Positions 36,295 through 45,004 of a DNA stretch of 64,000 nucleotides are shown piece by piece. This DNA is from Bacteroidales bacterium (GTDB taxonomy: Bacteria; Bacteroidota; Bacteroidia; Bacteroidales; UBA12170). Position 1 is the stretch's first letter. The number at the start of each line of letters is the position of its first letter. Under the pieces are notes generated by a model. That model made no database searches. It had not been told where the DNA came from and saw only the letters and a program-made list of their open reading frames with translations. The translations under genes and the position numbers were made by a program. The DNA is taken from positions 60,912 through 124,911 of the forward strand of contig JADGDY010000001.1 in the NCBI GenBank assembly GCA_016744655.1, written 5' to 3'.

Positions 36295-37200
36295 ATGAAT
36301 TTTAATATCAATAAAATACCATCACAAAAAGGAAAAACAGCTATTGTTACAGGAGCGAATGTGGGTTTGGGCTTTGAAACAACCATAGGGCTGGCCAAAA
36401 AACATATGCATGTGGTGATGGCTTGTCGGAATATAAAGAAAGCACAAAAGGCTAAAGATACCATCAAGAAGATTCTTCCAACTGCAAGTTTGGAAATCAT
36501 GATTTTGGATTTAAACAGCCTAAAATCTGTTAGAGATTTTGCAGCCGAATTTTCAAAAAACCATCAACAACTCCATCTTCTTATCAACAATGCTGGAATT
36601 ATGATTCCTCCATTTAACAAAACTGAGGAGGGTTTCGAAAGTCAAATGGGAGTGAATCATTTTGCTCACTTTCTATTAAGCGGATTATTATTGCCTATTT
36701 TAGAAAGCACTGAGGGTTCACGAGTAATTTCATTGAGTAGTATTGCTCATAAAAATGCAAAGATCAATTTTGAAAACTTAAACAGTGAGAAAAGCTATTC
36801 TAAAATGGAAGCCTATGGGCAAAGTAAATTGGCTTGTTTAATGTTTGCTTATGAATTAGATAAGAGGCTTAAAGCAAAAGGCAGTTCTGTAAAATCTATA
36901 GCTGCTCATCCAGGAGTTTCTGATACCGATTTAGGCCGTCATGTTTCCAAATGGCTTTATGCTTTAATGCGACCTATTGTAAAACTAATATCGCACAAAC
37001 CAGAAGATGCTGCTATGCCAAGCCTTTTTGCGGCTTTAGATAAAGATCTATTGGGTGGTGAATACATAGGTCCAACTGGTTTTAACGAAATGAAAGGAAA
37101 GCCCGGAATTGTAAAATCAACACCATTATCTCATGATACTCAAATTGCGAAACAACTTTGGGAAGTATCAGAAAAACTTACTAATTTTAAGTATTTATAA
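36295..37200 (+). CDS. Short-chain dehydrogenase/reductase
   Basis: A 301-residue SDR similar to retinol-dehydrogenase/WWOX-like proteins. Seen: GANVGLGFETT (TGxxxGxG cofactor motif), LDLNSLKSV, LLINNAGIMIPPF (NNAG motif), ISLSSIAH (catalytic Ser) and Y-GQSKLACLM (Tyr-xxx-Lys). It uses NAD(P)H; the substrate is not readable from the sequence. It is 119 bases after the first reductase and 1 base before the metallohydrolase, so the latter pair is tightly coupled. Confidence 0.86.
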   Translation: MNFNINKIPSQKGKTAIVTGANVGLGFETTIGLAKKHMHVVMACRNIKKAQKAKDTIKKILPTASLEIMILDLNSLKSVRDFAAEFSKNHQQLHLLINNAGIMIPPFNKTEEGFESQMGVNHFAHFLLSGLLLPILESTEGSRVISLSSIAHKNAKINFENLNSEKSYSKMEAYGQSKLACLMFAYELDKRLKAKGSSVKSIAAHPGVSDTDLGRHVSKWLYALMRPIVKLISHKPEDAAMPSLFAALDKDLLGGEYIGPTGFNEMKGKPGIVKSTPLSHDTQIAKQLWEVSEKLTNFKYL

Positions 37201-37201
37201 A

Positions 37202-38317
37202 ATGAAGAAATTTTTTATGTGGTTTATCATCATTGTTTTGACAATCGTTCTTGGAATTGGTTTATACCTTAATCTAAACCCTCAGTTTGGAGCCAATGTA
37301 ATGGCGTCTGATAAAAGTATTTATGAAAAATCAAAGTGGTGGGATGGAGAGAAATTCATCAATCAAACAGAAACCACTATGGATATTTCTCTAAAGAATA
37401 TCCCAGGATTATTAAAGGCACAGTTTACCGATAAGCACTTAAGAAGTCCAGAAGAAAACCTAGATATGATTCCTCTGGATAAAACAAAATGGGCTCAAAA
37501 TCCAGAAAGGGCAAAGTTTGTATGGTTAGGGCATTCTGCATTACTCATACAGATAAATGGAAAAAACTACCTTATGGATCCCATGTTGGGAGATGACACC
37601 TCCCCTATTGCTCCCATGAAAACTAAAAGGTTTACAGAAAATGTTTTGGCTGTCATTGATGAATTGCCTCCAATAACTGCCATTTTTATGACTCACGATC
37701 ACTATGATCATCTGGATTATGCAAGTATAATGAAGCTAAAATCTAAGGTGAACAAATACTATGTTGCTTTGGGAGTGGGAAGGCATCTGGAGAAATGGGG
37801 TTTTCCCATAAATCAGATTCAAGAGTTCGATTGGTGGGATGAAATTACGGAGGATGGTTTAAAAATTACATTTACTCCTTCGAGACATTTCTCAGGCCGT
37901 GGCTTAACAGATCGTGGCAAATCGCTTTGGGGTGGCTGGGTTATTCAGTGGAACGAACACAGTCTGTATTGTACTGGGGATGGTGGTTACGATGAGCATT
38001 TCAAGGAAATTGGTAAAAAGCTAGGGCCTTTTGACTGGGCATTTGTTGAATGTGGACAATATAACGAGCTTTGGCATCAAATTCACATGTATCCTGAGGA
38101 AAGTGTACAAGCCGGACTAGATGTACAGGCAAAAGTGAGTATTCCTATACATTGGGGAGGATTTCCTTTAGCACTGCATCCTTGGAAAGAACCTGTAGAG
38201 CGTTTTGCTGCAGAAGCTGAGAAATCTAATGCTAATATATCCTTACCTCGTTTGGGCGAAATTGTAGAAATGGGAAAAGAACCTCAGACAAATGATTGGT
38301 ATTTGAATTTGAGGTAG
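37202..38317 (+). CDS. MBL-fold metal-dependent hydrolase (NAPE-PLD/UlaG-like)
   Basis: A 371-residue protein. The start at 37202 gives an N-terminal membrane anchor (FFMWFIIIVLTIVLGIGLYL); the longer frame adds 23 residues inside the upstream gene. The metal site motif is THDHYDHLD (HxHxDH), with further ligands in TPSRHFSGR, YCTGDGGYD and PIHWGGF. The architecture resembles N-acyl-phosphatidylethanolamine phospholipase D and UlaG-like lactonases. The anchor and this similarity suggest action on a lipid-like or lactone substrate near the inner membrane; the exact reaction is unknown. Confidence 0.82.
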   Translation: MKKFFMWFIIIVLTIVLGIGLYLNLNPQFGANVMASDKSIYEKSKWWDGEKFINQTETTMDISLKNIPGLLKAQFTDKHLRSPEENLDMIPLDKTKWAQNPERAKFVWLGHSALLIQINGKNYLMDPMLGDDTSPIAPMKTKRFTENVLAVIDELPPITAIFMTHDHYDHLDYASIMKLKSKVNKYYVALGVGRHLEKWGFPINQIQEFDWWDEITEDGLKITFTPSRHFSGRGLTDRGKSLWGGWVIQWNEHSLYCTGDGGYDEHFKEIGKKLGPFDWAFVECGQYNELWHQIHMYPEESVQAGLDVQAKVSIPIHWGGFPLALHPWKEPVERFAAEAEKSNANISLPRLGEIVEMGKEPQTNDWYLNLR

Positions 38318-38359
38318 GAATAACTTAAATATGCTTTATTTTATTGATTTTGACATCAT

Positions 38360-39022
38360 CTAGTTTATCTCAATTTTAATATGCTCTATTTCGTCATCTT
38401 CATTTCTAAAATCAAATTCAAAAGAATCACTGTTTTTATTGAAGTTTTCAAAAAGTTTATTGAGTTCTATTTCCCCATTATTACTTATTGAATTATTTAC
38501 TTTATTTTCTTTAAAAAAGTATTTATGCTTTTTATTGGATAAGCAATCTAAATAAATGAGCTCATCATACTTTGTATTAGAAAAATAAAGCGCATAATCT
38601 TCATCAGAGTTACCCCATACAAATTGCTTATTAGATATTTCAAATATTTCTTGACCACTTTGTTTATTTAAAAAAGTCAGTCCTAGTGACCAAGAAGATG
38701 AAGAAGAATATTTATTAATAAAAAGCAAATAACTCGGATATTCTTTTATAAAGCTTATGCCAGTTCTGGAACAAATAATTGGATCTGTATTCATACATGA
38801 TTTTAGAATTGTTCTTTCTATAAATTCAAAAGTCAACCATGTAGAATCACAATTCCATTTATAATATAGTTTAGCTCCATTTGTTAAATATGTTGTATCG
38901 CAAAAACTTCTATTCTGTTCATAATGCATAAACTCATAACAATCAGTGCCTTTTTCTTGACCAAAAAGAATTAATGAACTATAGATAAGACTTACAAGGA
39001 ATATTCTCTTCAAATTAGGCAT
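38360..39022 (-). CDS. Secreted hypothetical protein
   Basis: A 220-residue protein with an N-terminal export signal (LKRIFLVSLIYSSLILFGQ). The mature part has six cysteines, which could form disulphides in the periplasm (TDCYEF, SFCDTTY, WNCDSTW, KSCMN, IICSR, LDCLSN), and an acidic end (NEDDEIEHIKIEIN). I recognise no family. It is isolated, with converging transcription from the metallohydrolase side. Its base composition is more AT-rich than its neighbours, which may hint at later acquisition. Confidence 0.6.
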   Translation of the reverse strand: MPNLKRIFLVSLIYSSLILFGQEKGTDCYEFMHYEQNRSFCDTTYLTNGAKLYYKWNCDSTWLTFEFIERTILKSCMNTDPIICSRTGISFIKEYPSYLLFINKYSSSSSWSLGLTFLNKQSGQEIFEISNKQFVWGNSDEDYALYFSNTKYDELIYLDCLSNKKHKYFFKENKVNNSISNNGEIELNKLFENFNKNSDSFEFDFRNEDDEIEHIKIEIN

Positions 39023-39127
39023 TTCTACATATTATTATTTACATATAACCCCAAACATTTTCTAGCTGTGAGAAATGGATTAATAGCATAACATAATCAA
39101 TGAATGGGCTTTGTAATTAGTATTGAA

Positions 39128-39568
39128 TTATTTCACCACCTCCACTAACAAATCTACCGCATCGCTAATACACTTCTGACAAACCTTCTTATGCAGGTTT
39201 TTTTCTTGAAACATCGATTGTCCTTCATCGGTGTTTAAGTCACAATTCAGTAATTCTTTACAGGCAGTAGTGCCATGAATGGTTTTAAATCGAGTCTCAA
39301 ACTCTTGAATCATGGCAGTAGTAACATCGTTACGGTTTTCATTAAGCTGAAATGCCAAGCTATTATAAAGTCCTATAACCATATAAGCTCCAGTTACTGC
39401 TCCGCAAGTTTCTTGCAAACGTCCCATTCCAGCACCAAATCCACTGGCCATATTCATGGCTTGAGATTCATTTAAACTAAGATCTTTAGAAAATGCTTTA
39501 AGTACAGATTGTGCACAATTTAAACCCGATTCAAACGAATCAATGGCTTGATCTTTTTTTATACTCAT
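39128..39568 (-). CDS. C_GCAxxG_C_C family protein (putative redox-active)
   Basis: A 146-residue protein carrying all the Cys positions that define this family: LNCAQSVL, then FGAGMGRLQETCGAVTGAYMV (the GCAxxG-like core with Gly-rich helix), then CKELLNCDL and CQKCISDAV. Members are thought to be redox-active or metal-binding, possibly exported through association, but no reaction is established. The start (MSIKKDQAIDSFESG) is normal for the family. It lies 24 bases from the M28 peptidase end, on the same strand. Confidence 0.85.
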   Translation of the reverse strand: MSIKKDQAIDSFESGLNCAQSVLKAFSKDLSLNESQAMNMASGFGAGMGRLQETCGAVTGAYMVIGLYNSLAFQLNENRNDVTTAMIQEFETRFKTIHGTTACKELLNCDLNTDEGQSMFQEKNLHKKVCQKCISDAVDLLVEVVK

Positions 39569-39592
39569 AAATCGAGATTTTGACTGATGTAA

Positions 39593-41227
39593 TTACTTCT
39601 TTTTTAAATCTTTTTGTACTTTCTTCTTTCCCTTGGCACGCTTCTTCTTTCCTTTAGACTCCTCTTCAACTGGCTTTTCTACATAATAACCTTCTCTGTT
39701 GAGAAGATGGTCTAGATTGGCAATTCCATAAACCATAATGGCGGTAGCAGTAGCGGCATGTTCCTGATATTCAGGAATGCTTTTATTATAGAGATCTCTT
39801 TCGGTATGCCATATTTCACGGTAACTAAAATTATATCCTTTTGGATCTTCGCATCGGAAACCTATGGTTGGAATCCCCTCAACAGCAAAAGGTCCACTAT
39901 CGGTTCCCCATGCTTTTTTAGGCTTTTCTCTCGATTTTCTTTCAGTAACCTCAAAAGGGAAGTCAGGATTAATATCGTTTATTGGTGCACAAATGGCTTT
40001 GAAATCATCCATCATTGCTGGTGAAACACTAACGCCCATAGGTACCGTTGGTCCTCCATCCCTATTTACCATATTAGATACCTTATCGTACTTGTCTGCA
40101 TTTCTATCTATCCAACTCTGAGAGCCTAATAACCCAAACTCTTCGCCAGCCCAAAGAACAACAAGAATTGTACGTTTTGGTTTTCCACCTGCTTCCATAA
40201 TCAACCTTGCTGCTTCCATAGTAGGCGTTACTCCTGATCCATCATCCACTCCACCTGTAGCCACATCATAAGCATCTAAATGCCCGCCCATAATCACATA
40301 TTCATCAGGAAATTCAGTACCTCTGATGATACCAATCACATTGTGATACTTTATAGGTCCCATTTTGAAATGATTGCGAATATCAAACTCCAAAAGGAAA
40401 TATCTGCGCTCTTCAGCCATCCTCTTAATTTTAGCATACTGCTTTGCATCTAATTTAATATCTGGAGTTGTAGGTAAGGTTTCAAATGTCATGTCCATGG
40501 TATTCTTTCTGTCATACATGGCTTGAATTGGTGTTTTAGAAGATTGAATGATACCTAAAATTCCGGCTTCACGCATTTCTTTATAAAATAGAGCAGGCTC
40601 TGCTTTTAATGGAAGTAAGTCTTTTTTAGGCTGATCGGTTCCTCGTGCATACCAGTTCTCTCGTCGGATCTCGTTATTCTTTTCTTCAATTTTCGCATTT
40701 TCTGCTTTTATAGAATCTCTCAGAATATCCGCTGCTTCAGAATAATCTATAGGATAACCTTTATTCTCTCCAGAAATAAGCACCCAAGCTCCTTTAAGAG
40801 CTCCTTTCATTCTGTCAAATTCTGCTTGTGTTTTGGGCTCCAATAAAACATGCCCTCTTTGTACACCTTTGGTACCTGAAGTAAATGAAGGAGTAGCAAA
40901 ATGCAAATTCATTCCATCTTCCCCCAACATTCTTCCAAACCATGGCCCACGATTAAATCCTACAGGAATCTCACCTGCCTCGTCAAACTCCACTTCCATT
41001 CCCCACTGACGAAATTTATAAGCAGCCCACTCAGCAGCATTCTCATAGGCATCACTTCCTATTAACCTTCCTCCAAAACGATTACTTAACACATCGAGGT
41101 GCTGCATACTTTGATTGTCGGTGGTTCCTATTTCTATGATCTTTTCAACTACTGGGTCTGTTTGAGCCTGAGCAGAATATTGAACAAGAAATAATAGACT
41201 AATGAATAAGAAGAATTGCTTTTTCAT
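39593..41227 (-). CDS. Secreted M28-family zinc aminopeptidase
   Basis: A 544-residue exported peptidase. I chose the ATG at 41227 because it starts a signal peptide (MKKQFFLFISLLFLVQYSAQAQ); the longer frame has 37 residues of unlikely sequence. A PA-like insertion lies at about 130-300. Zinc-site motifs are GGHLDAYD, GGVDDGSG (bridging Asp), LWAGEEFGLLGS (catalytic Glu and ligand), RDGGP and WHTERDLYN (final His). The C-terminus is strongly basic (KGKKKRAKGKKKVQKDLKKK). It would remove N-terminal residues from peptides in the periplasm or outside. Confidence 0.9.
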   Translation of the reverse strand: MKKQFFLFISLLFLVQYSAQAQTDPVVEKIIEIGTTDNQSMQHLDVLSNRFGGRLIGSDAYENAAEWAAYKFRQWGMEVEFDEAGEIPVGFNRGPWFGRMLGEDGMNLHFATPSFTSGTKGVQRGHVLLEPKTQAEFDRMKGALKGAWVLISGENKGYPIDYSEAADILRDSIKAENAKIEEKNNEIRRENWYARGTDQPKKDLLPLKAEPALFYKEMREAGILGIIQSSKTPIQAMYDRKNTMDMTFETLPTTPDIKLDAKQYAKIKRMAEERRYFLLEFDIRNHFKMGPIKYHNVIGIIRGTEFPDEYVIMGGHLDAYDVATGGVDDGSGVTPTMEAARLIMEAGGKPKRTILVVLWAGEEFGLLGSQSWIDRNADKYDKVSNMVNRDGGPTVPMGVSVSPAMMDDFKAICAPINDINPDFPFEVTERKSREKPKKAWGTDSGPFAVEGIPTIGFRCEDPKGYNFSYREIWHTERDLYNKSIPEYQEHAATATAIMVYGIANLDHLLNREGYYVEKPVEEESKGKKKRAKGKKKVQKDLKKK

Positions 41228-41322
41228 GATTTTAAATTTGTGTTTTATTATCTGGCTAAGATAGAGATTTTGATTACAGCACTTCCCATAAATACTTACA
41301 ATTATAATTCGATAAAAATTGT

Positions 41323-41868
41323 CTATGTATAAGACCATTTATATTTCTCCTTTATAAAGTGGGTTGAAGCATCTAAGTCGAAATCTTTTTGCAAATAAAA
41401 CCTAGTGACCAATCCATCCACTTGAACAAGCAGATAATGTGCCTCTTGTTTTGCTTCCTTAAATCCCATTTTTTGAAAGGCTTCTGTTAAAGCAAAAACT
41501 AATGGTTCCATTTTGTGTGCTCCATATTCTTCAGCTTCCCATTTAGTTTTATATTCCAATTTCCAAACCTGAAAGATTTCTTCAACCTCTCTAATCTTAA
41601 TGACTAAATCAATAGTTTTTTTAATTACTTTTTGGGGATCAGTTTCAAAGAGTATAGGTCTAAACAAGGCTTTTGTTTTCTCTTCTCCTCTCTTAGTAAG
41701 CGATTGAAGCAGGCCCTCTTTATTTTTAAAATGGCGAAAGATTAATCCTTCACTAACATGGGCTTCTTTAGCTATTCTACTGGTTGATGTTTTAGCAAAA
41801 CCATCCTCCGAAAACAGCTGTAAAGCAGCTTGCAATATCTTCTCTTTTTTATCTATCATATGGCGCAT
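41323..41868 (-). CDS. TetR-family transcriptional regulator
   Basis: A 181-residue repressor. The N-terminal helix-turn-helix reads ILQAALQLFSEDGFAKTSTSRIAKEAHVSEGLIFRHFKNKEGLL, with the family's usual GLIFRHF recognition helix. The C-terminal part binds an unknown ligand. A second ATG (41859, MIDKKEKIL) is equally possible. A perfect inverted repeat lies directly upstream (41869-41882), overlapping the predicted transcription start, so autorepression is likely. The M28 peptidase gene is 95 bases downstream on the same strand and may share control. Confidence 0.88.
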   Translation of the reverse strand: MRHMIDKKEKILQAALQLFSEDGFAKTSTSRIAKEAHVSEGLIFRHFKNKEGLLQSLTKRGEEKTKALFRPILFETDPQKVIKKTIDLVIKIREVEEIFQVWKLEYKTKWEAEEYGAHKMEPLVFALTEAFQKMGFKEAKQEAHYLLVQVDGLVTRFYLQKDFDLDASTHFIKEKYKWSYT

Positions 41869-41892
41869 AGTGAGTAATCACTTACAAAGGTA
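41869..41892 (-). promoter_or_regulatory. TetR-type operator overlapping its promoter
   Basis: AGTGA-GTAA-TCACT (41869-41882) is a perfect 5-base inverted repeat with a 4-base spacer, like many TetR-family operators. CAAAGGTA (41885-41892) reads TACCTTTG on the minus strand, a full -7 match. The operator lies between the -7 element and the start codon, so bound repressor would cover the transcription start. Confidence 0.65.
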
Positions 41893-41992
41893 ATTAATTA
41901 TACTACTGGCCCTTATGATAATATTAAAATATTTCTAATTTTTTTAAAGAAGCCTCTAAAAAGAAAGGAAGTATTAAGATCTAACTTAGGTT

Positions 41993-42469
41993 TTAAGCAT
42001 TTAAACCATCTAATTCCACCTGAAAATCGTATTGTAAATCATCATGCAACTTGGGTAATTTATTCTTAATTCCGACCAACTGTTGTTGATAAATTTTGAG
42101 GAGGTTTGGATACTGCATAATGTCAGGTTTCATGTCTTTTAGTTGACGAGCAAAATAGATCATGAGTTCCACCTCGGTTTCTTTTTGATTAGAGTAGCGG
42201 CTATATTTTCTAATTTTTCGAATAATTTTCCTAAGGCTTTTTTTGATATAAAATGGACTTGCAGTATTTATCTGATCAAAATCATCATCCATTTCATGCT
42301 TTACTCCTTCTACAAATTTGGTTTCATCATGGGCCTCAAACAGCAAATAGGTTAAAAGCTCTTTATTCTCTTTTTTAAACCTTGACAATCTCAAAACCAA
42401 CTCCATATATTCTTCTGGTGATCGATGTTTGAGTTCATCTTTTAGTTGCTTAACACTGGCGGTTTTCAT
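41993..42469 (-). CDS. Conserved hypothetical protein
   Basis: A 158-residue, highly charged, alpha-helical cytosolic protein. It starts MKTASVKQLKDELKHRSPEEYMELVLRL, has ELLTYLLFEAHDE, then a Lys/Arg stretch SLRKIIRKIRKYSRYS and a last helix pair ending LQYDFQVELDGL. No catalytic motif or known domain is apparent. It lies 18 bases after cutC and is probably transcribed with it; its role is unknown. Confidence 0.65.
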   Translation of the reverse strand: MKTASVKQLKDELKHRSPEEYMELVLRLSRFKKENKELLTYLLFEAHDETKFVEGVKHEMDDDFDQINTASPFYIKKSLRKIIRKIRKYSRYSNQKETEVELMIYFARQLKDMKPDIMQYPNLLKIYQQQLVGIKNKLPKLHDDLQYDFQVELDGLNA

Positions 42470-42487
42470 ACGCTGGAAATATGAAGA

Positions 42488-43237
42488 TTATTGTTGAACT
42501 AAATTAACTGCTAATTTTAAATCTTCTAGGCTATGGGTAGAAATTAAATACTCATCATCAAGAGATTGTGCACCCATTGCTACAGCAGTTTTTTTATACT
42601 TCATTTTGGAATCTGATTTAATCCTTGCCGACATATGATAAGCTGGGGCTTGGGTACTTTGAATAAGCTCATCTAAATTATGTGCTCTCACTCCACTTCC
42701 GGGCATGATTTTTATTTTCCCGTCCGACTTTTTTACCAAATCCCTAATTAGTGTTTCTCCTTCTTTGGCTGTTGCTGCTTGGCCACTTGTTAAAACATAG
42801 TCGATACCCAATTCTTTAAGCTCCTCAAAGGCTTTTATTGGATTCTTACACATATCAAATGCCCTATGAAAGGTTACTTTCATGTCTCCAGCTAATTCAA
42901 TAAATTCTTTAGTTAGTTTCGTGTCGATTTCCCCATTAGCCAATAAAAATCCAATAACCACACCTTGAACTCCAACATTTTTACAATACTCCACATCCTT
43001 TTTCATGATCTCTATTTCATCAACTGAATACAGAAAATCTCCAGATCGAGGGCGTATTAGTACATGAACTTGTATATCTAATTTCTGTATGACCTGTTGA
43101 GTAAGCCCTATGGAAGGAGTTAGTCCGCCTTCACCAATGGCAGAACAAAGTTCTAGTCTGTGAACGCCAGCTTTAAAGGCAATTTCAGCCGATCGCCAGC
43201 TGTCGCAGCATACTTCTATTTCATAAGGATACTTCAT
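42488..43237 (-). CDS. cutC: CutC family protein
   Basis: A 249-residue TIM-barrel protein. The typical order is present: IEVCCDSWRSAEIAFKAGVHRLELCSAIGEGGLTPS, then VHVLIRPRSGDFLYS, GVVIGFLLANGEID, TFHRAFDMC, YVLTSGQAATA and IMPGSGVRAHN. CutC was linked with copper tolerance in E. coli, but its biochemical activity is unsettled and copper binding is doubtful in many members. The ATG at 43237 (MKYPYEIEVCC) is preferred over one three codons upstream. It overlaps the preceding DUF1232 gene by 17 bases. Confidence 0.9.
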   Translation of the reverse strand: MKYPYEIEVCCDSWRSAEIAFKAGVHRLELCSAIGEGGLTPSIGLTQQVIQKLDIQVHVLIRPRSGDFLYSVDEIEIMKKDVEYCKNVGVQGVVIGFLLANGEIDTKLTKEFIELAGDMKVTFHRAFDMCKNPIKAFEELKELGIDYVLTSGQAATAKEGETLIRDLVKKSDGKIKIMPGSGVRAHNLDELIQSTQAPAYHMSARIKSDSKMKYKKTAVAMGAQSLDDEYLISTHSLEDLKLAVNLVQQ

Positions 43238-43628
43238 TCTTATCATTAATTTTTTCCAAAATTTTTAATTCTTGTTTATTCAGGTCTTCCAAATCACCAA
43301 ACCATTTTGTCATTCTAGATTTTACTTTTTCAAGTAATTCGGGTGTTATATATTTTACCAAATGAGAAAGGCTCACCAGCATAATTCCTAAATCGTCGCT
43401 ATATCCAATTATTGGAGTCACATCAGGAATACTATCTGCTGGAAAAATAAAATAAGCCAAAGCAGCTGCAATAATACTTTTGCTAGCAACTGGAACCGAC
43501 TTTTCTTTAAAAAGATAAAACAAAACTACTGCTGGGTAAATGACTATAACCCCGGCAGACTTGGCCACTTTCTCTATCTTTTTAAATAGTTTATTCTCAC
43601 TGAAATGTTTTTTATTCAATAATTTCAT
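43221..43628 (-). CDS. DUF1232 (YkvA-like) membrane protein
   Basis: A 135-residue protein. The DUF1232 core is SKSIIAAALAYFIFPADSIPDVTPIIGYSDDLGIMLVSLSHLVKYI, with the conserved YFIFPADxIPD and GYxDD motifs. A hydrophobic stretch (VIVIYPAVVLFYLF) precedes it. The start at 43628 is chosen because the longer frame passes through a -7 element. The function is unknown. It is the first gene of the run that continues with cutC and the 158-residue helical protein. Confidence 0.85.
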   Translation of the reverse strand: MKLLNKKHFSENKLFKKIEKVAKSAGVIVIYPAVVLFYLFKEKSVPVASKSIIAAALAYFIFPADSIPDVTPIIGYSDDLGIMLVSLSHLVKYITPELLEKVKSRMTKWFGDLEDLNKQELKILEKINDKNEVSL

Positions 43629-43632
43629 GCTA

Positions 43633-43640
43633 CAAAAATA
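43633..43640 (-). promoter_or_regulatory. -7 element directly in front of the DUF1232 start
   Basis: CAAAAATA on the plus strand reads TATTTTTG on the minus strand, ending 4 bases before the ATG. As at 34188 and 48192, this spacing predicts a leaderless transcript. Confidence 0.5.
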
Positions 43641-43814
43641 GATGAAATTTGTGAAAATAGATTTTGCATGGAGATTTCTCATCAAAACCATAATCCAGCT
43701 TAATCATCAAATTAATAAGATAAAAGAGTAATTACTCTGGCCTTCAAACAGAACCATCGTTAAAACAGAATTGTTAACTATACTACAAAAGCTTATTAGG
43801 TCTTCATCTGATTT

Positions 43815-43844
43815 TTTGTTATTCACATATTTTTCGTAACTTTA
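43815..43844 (+). promoter_or_regulatory. Promoter of the cobalamin-sensor operon
   Basis: TTTG (43815-43818) and TAACTTTA (43837-43844, seven of eight consensus positions) are 18 bases apart, close to the usual Bacteroidota -33/-7 arrangement. The ATG follows 21 bases later. No cobalamin riboswitch is visible between promoter and gene. Confidence 0.55.
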
Positions 43845-43865
43845 GCTTAACCAAAACCTACGAAC

Positions 43866-44510
43866 ATGATATCTGACTCAGCAAATAATTACATGCAAGA
43901 TTATTTACATCACTTACTTTCAGGAAACAGAACCATGTGTTCAAGTATTGCAAAGGATTATATTGCCAACCACCCTTCGATAAAAGGGCTCTATGAAAAT
44001 GTTTTTAAAGAAGCGCTATATGAGGTTGGTTTACTTTGGGAAAATAACAAGATCTCGGTTGCCAAGGAGCACCTTGCAACCGCAATAACAGAAGGTATCC
44101 TAAATGAATTATATGGAAATCTAGAGGTTTTGGAAAAGCAAAATAAAAAGGTCATTCTTACCTGTGTTGAAAATGAACTACATCAAGTGGGAGTAAAAAT
44201 GGTTGCCGACATTTTTGAGATGAATGGATGGGATAGTTATTTTCTTGGAACAGGAATACCCATAAATGAATTGATAAAATATATTAAAGAGGAAAACCCA
44301 AGAATTCTGGCGATTTCGATGAGTATATATTTTAATTATCAGCAATTAGTTAAGATGTTGGAGTTGTTGAAACTTGAATTCCCTGAACTAAGCATTATCA
44401 TCGGAGGGCAAGCTTTCACTCACAAAAAAGATGGTGATTTTAAGAAAATAGAAGACATAAAATACATATCAAACCTATACGATCTCGACAATTATTTAAA
44501 AACAATTTAA
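43866..44510 (+). CDS. Cobalamin-binding sensor domain protein, CarH photoreceptor-like, without DNA-binding domain
   Basis: A 214-residue soluble protein. Residues about 10-90 form the four-helix B12 cap domain, and residues 95-214 the Rossmann B12-binding domain. The lower-ligand motif is E104-L-H106-Q-V-G109 (E/DxHxxG), followed by GTGIPINEL, ISMSIYF and IIGGQAF. In the cap, W58 and E68-H69 make an exact W-x9-EH motif, the mark of adenosylcobalamin photoreceptors of the CarH type. The usual N-terminal MerR DNA-binding domain is absent. It heads an operon with a histidine kinase, so it is probably a light or cobalamin sensor acting through protein contacts. Confidence 0.83.
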   Translation: MISDSANNYMQDYLHHLLSGNRTMCSSIAKDYIANHPSIKGLYENVFKEALYEVGLLWENNKISVAKEHLATAITEGILNELYGNLEVLEKQNKKVILTCVENELHQVGVKMVADIFEMNGWDSYFLGTGIPINELIKYIKEENPRILAISMSIYFNYQQLVKMLELLKLEFPELSIIIGGQAFTHKKDGDFKKIEDIKYISNLYDLDNYLKTI

Positions 44511-44520
44511 ACCTAATATC

Positions 44521-44982
44521 ATGACAAAATCAGAATTATTAACATCAGCCCAAGCTTTAAATCAAGTAAGCCAACCAGTGGCTGATGAATACTCTACTAA
44601 AAGAGATTTGCTAGTTAATTTAATGAATGAAAAAATGCTAGAACGTAAGGATGTAGATGAAATGGTTGGAGAAGGAAATATTGAAATGATGAAAGATAAC
44701 CATTCCAACCATGCAAGATTTCTTGAATCAGTATTCTCGAATTATCAAGCAGATGTGTTACTTGACACAGTGCTGTGGGTTTTCCGAGCCTACCGATCTA
44801 GGAACTTTAGATCCACTTACTGGTCTGCTCAATTAAACACTTGGTTAGAAATTTATAAAGAGAATTTGTCGGAGGATAGCTATAAAGCAGTTTATCCATA
44901 TTATAATTGGATGCTTATAAATATTCCATCGTTTACTGAATTGGCAGAACAAGGATTTGACATGCCTCAACCCACTCACTAA
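44521..44982 (+). CDS. Uncharacterised 153-residue helical protein in the cobalamin-sensor operon
   Basis: I do not recognise this family. It is predicted mainly alpha-helical and cytosolic, with an acidic first half (EYSTKRDLLVNLMNEKMLERKDVDEMV) and an aromatic-rich second half (VLWVFRAYRSRNFRSTYWSAQLNTWLEIY, AVYPYYNWMLINIPSF). The Trp/Tyr density suggests a ligand or protein-binding bundle. It lies 10 bases after the B12 sensor gene and 22 bases before the kinase, so it should be made together with them and is likely a partner of one of them. Confidence 0.65.
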   Translation: MTKSELLTSAQALNQVSQPVADEYSTKRDLLVNLMNEKMLERKDVDEMVGEGNIEMMKDNHSNHARFLESVFSNYQADVLLDTVLWVFRAYRSRNFRSTYWSAQLNTWLEIYKENLSEDSYKAVYPYYNWMLINIPSFTELAEQGFDMPQPTH

Positions 44983-45004
44983 AACCAAAGTAAAGCCTCT
45001 AAAT

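Noticed and set aside
43740..43866. Cobalamin riboswitch upstream of the B12-binding sensor gene
   Set aside because: The distance from promoter to ATG is only about 20 bases and I find no B12-box sequence; control is more likely at the protein level.
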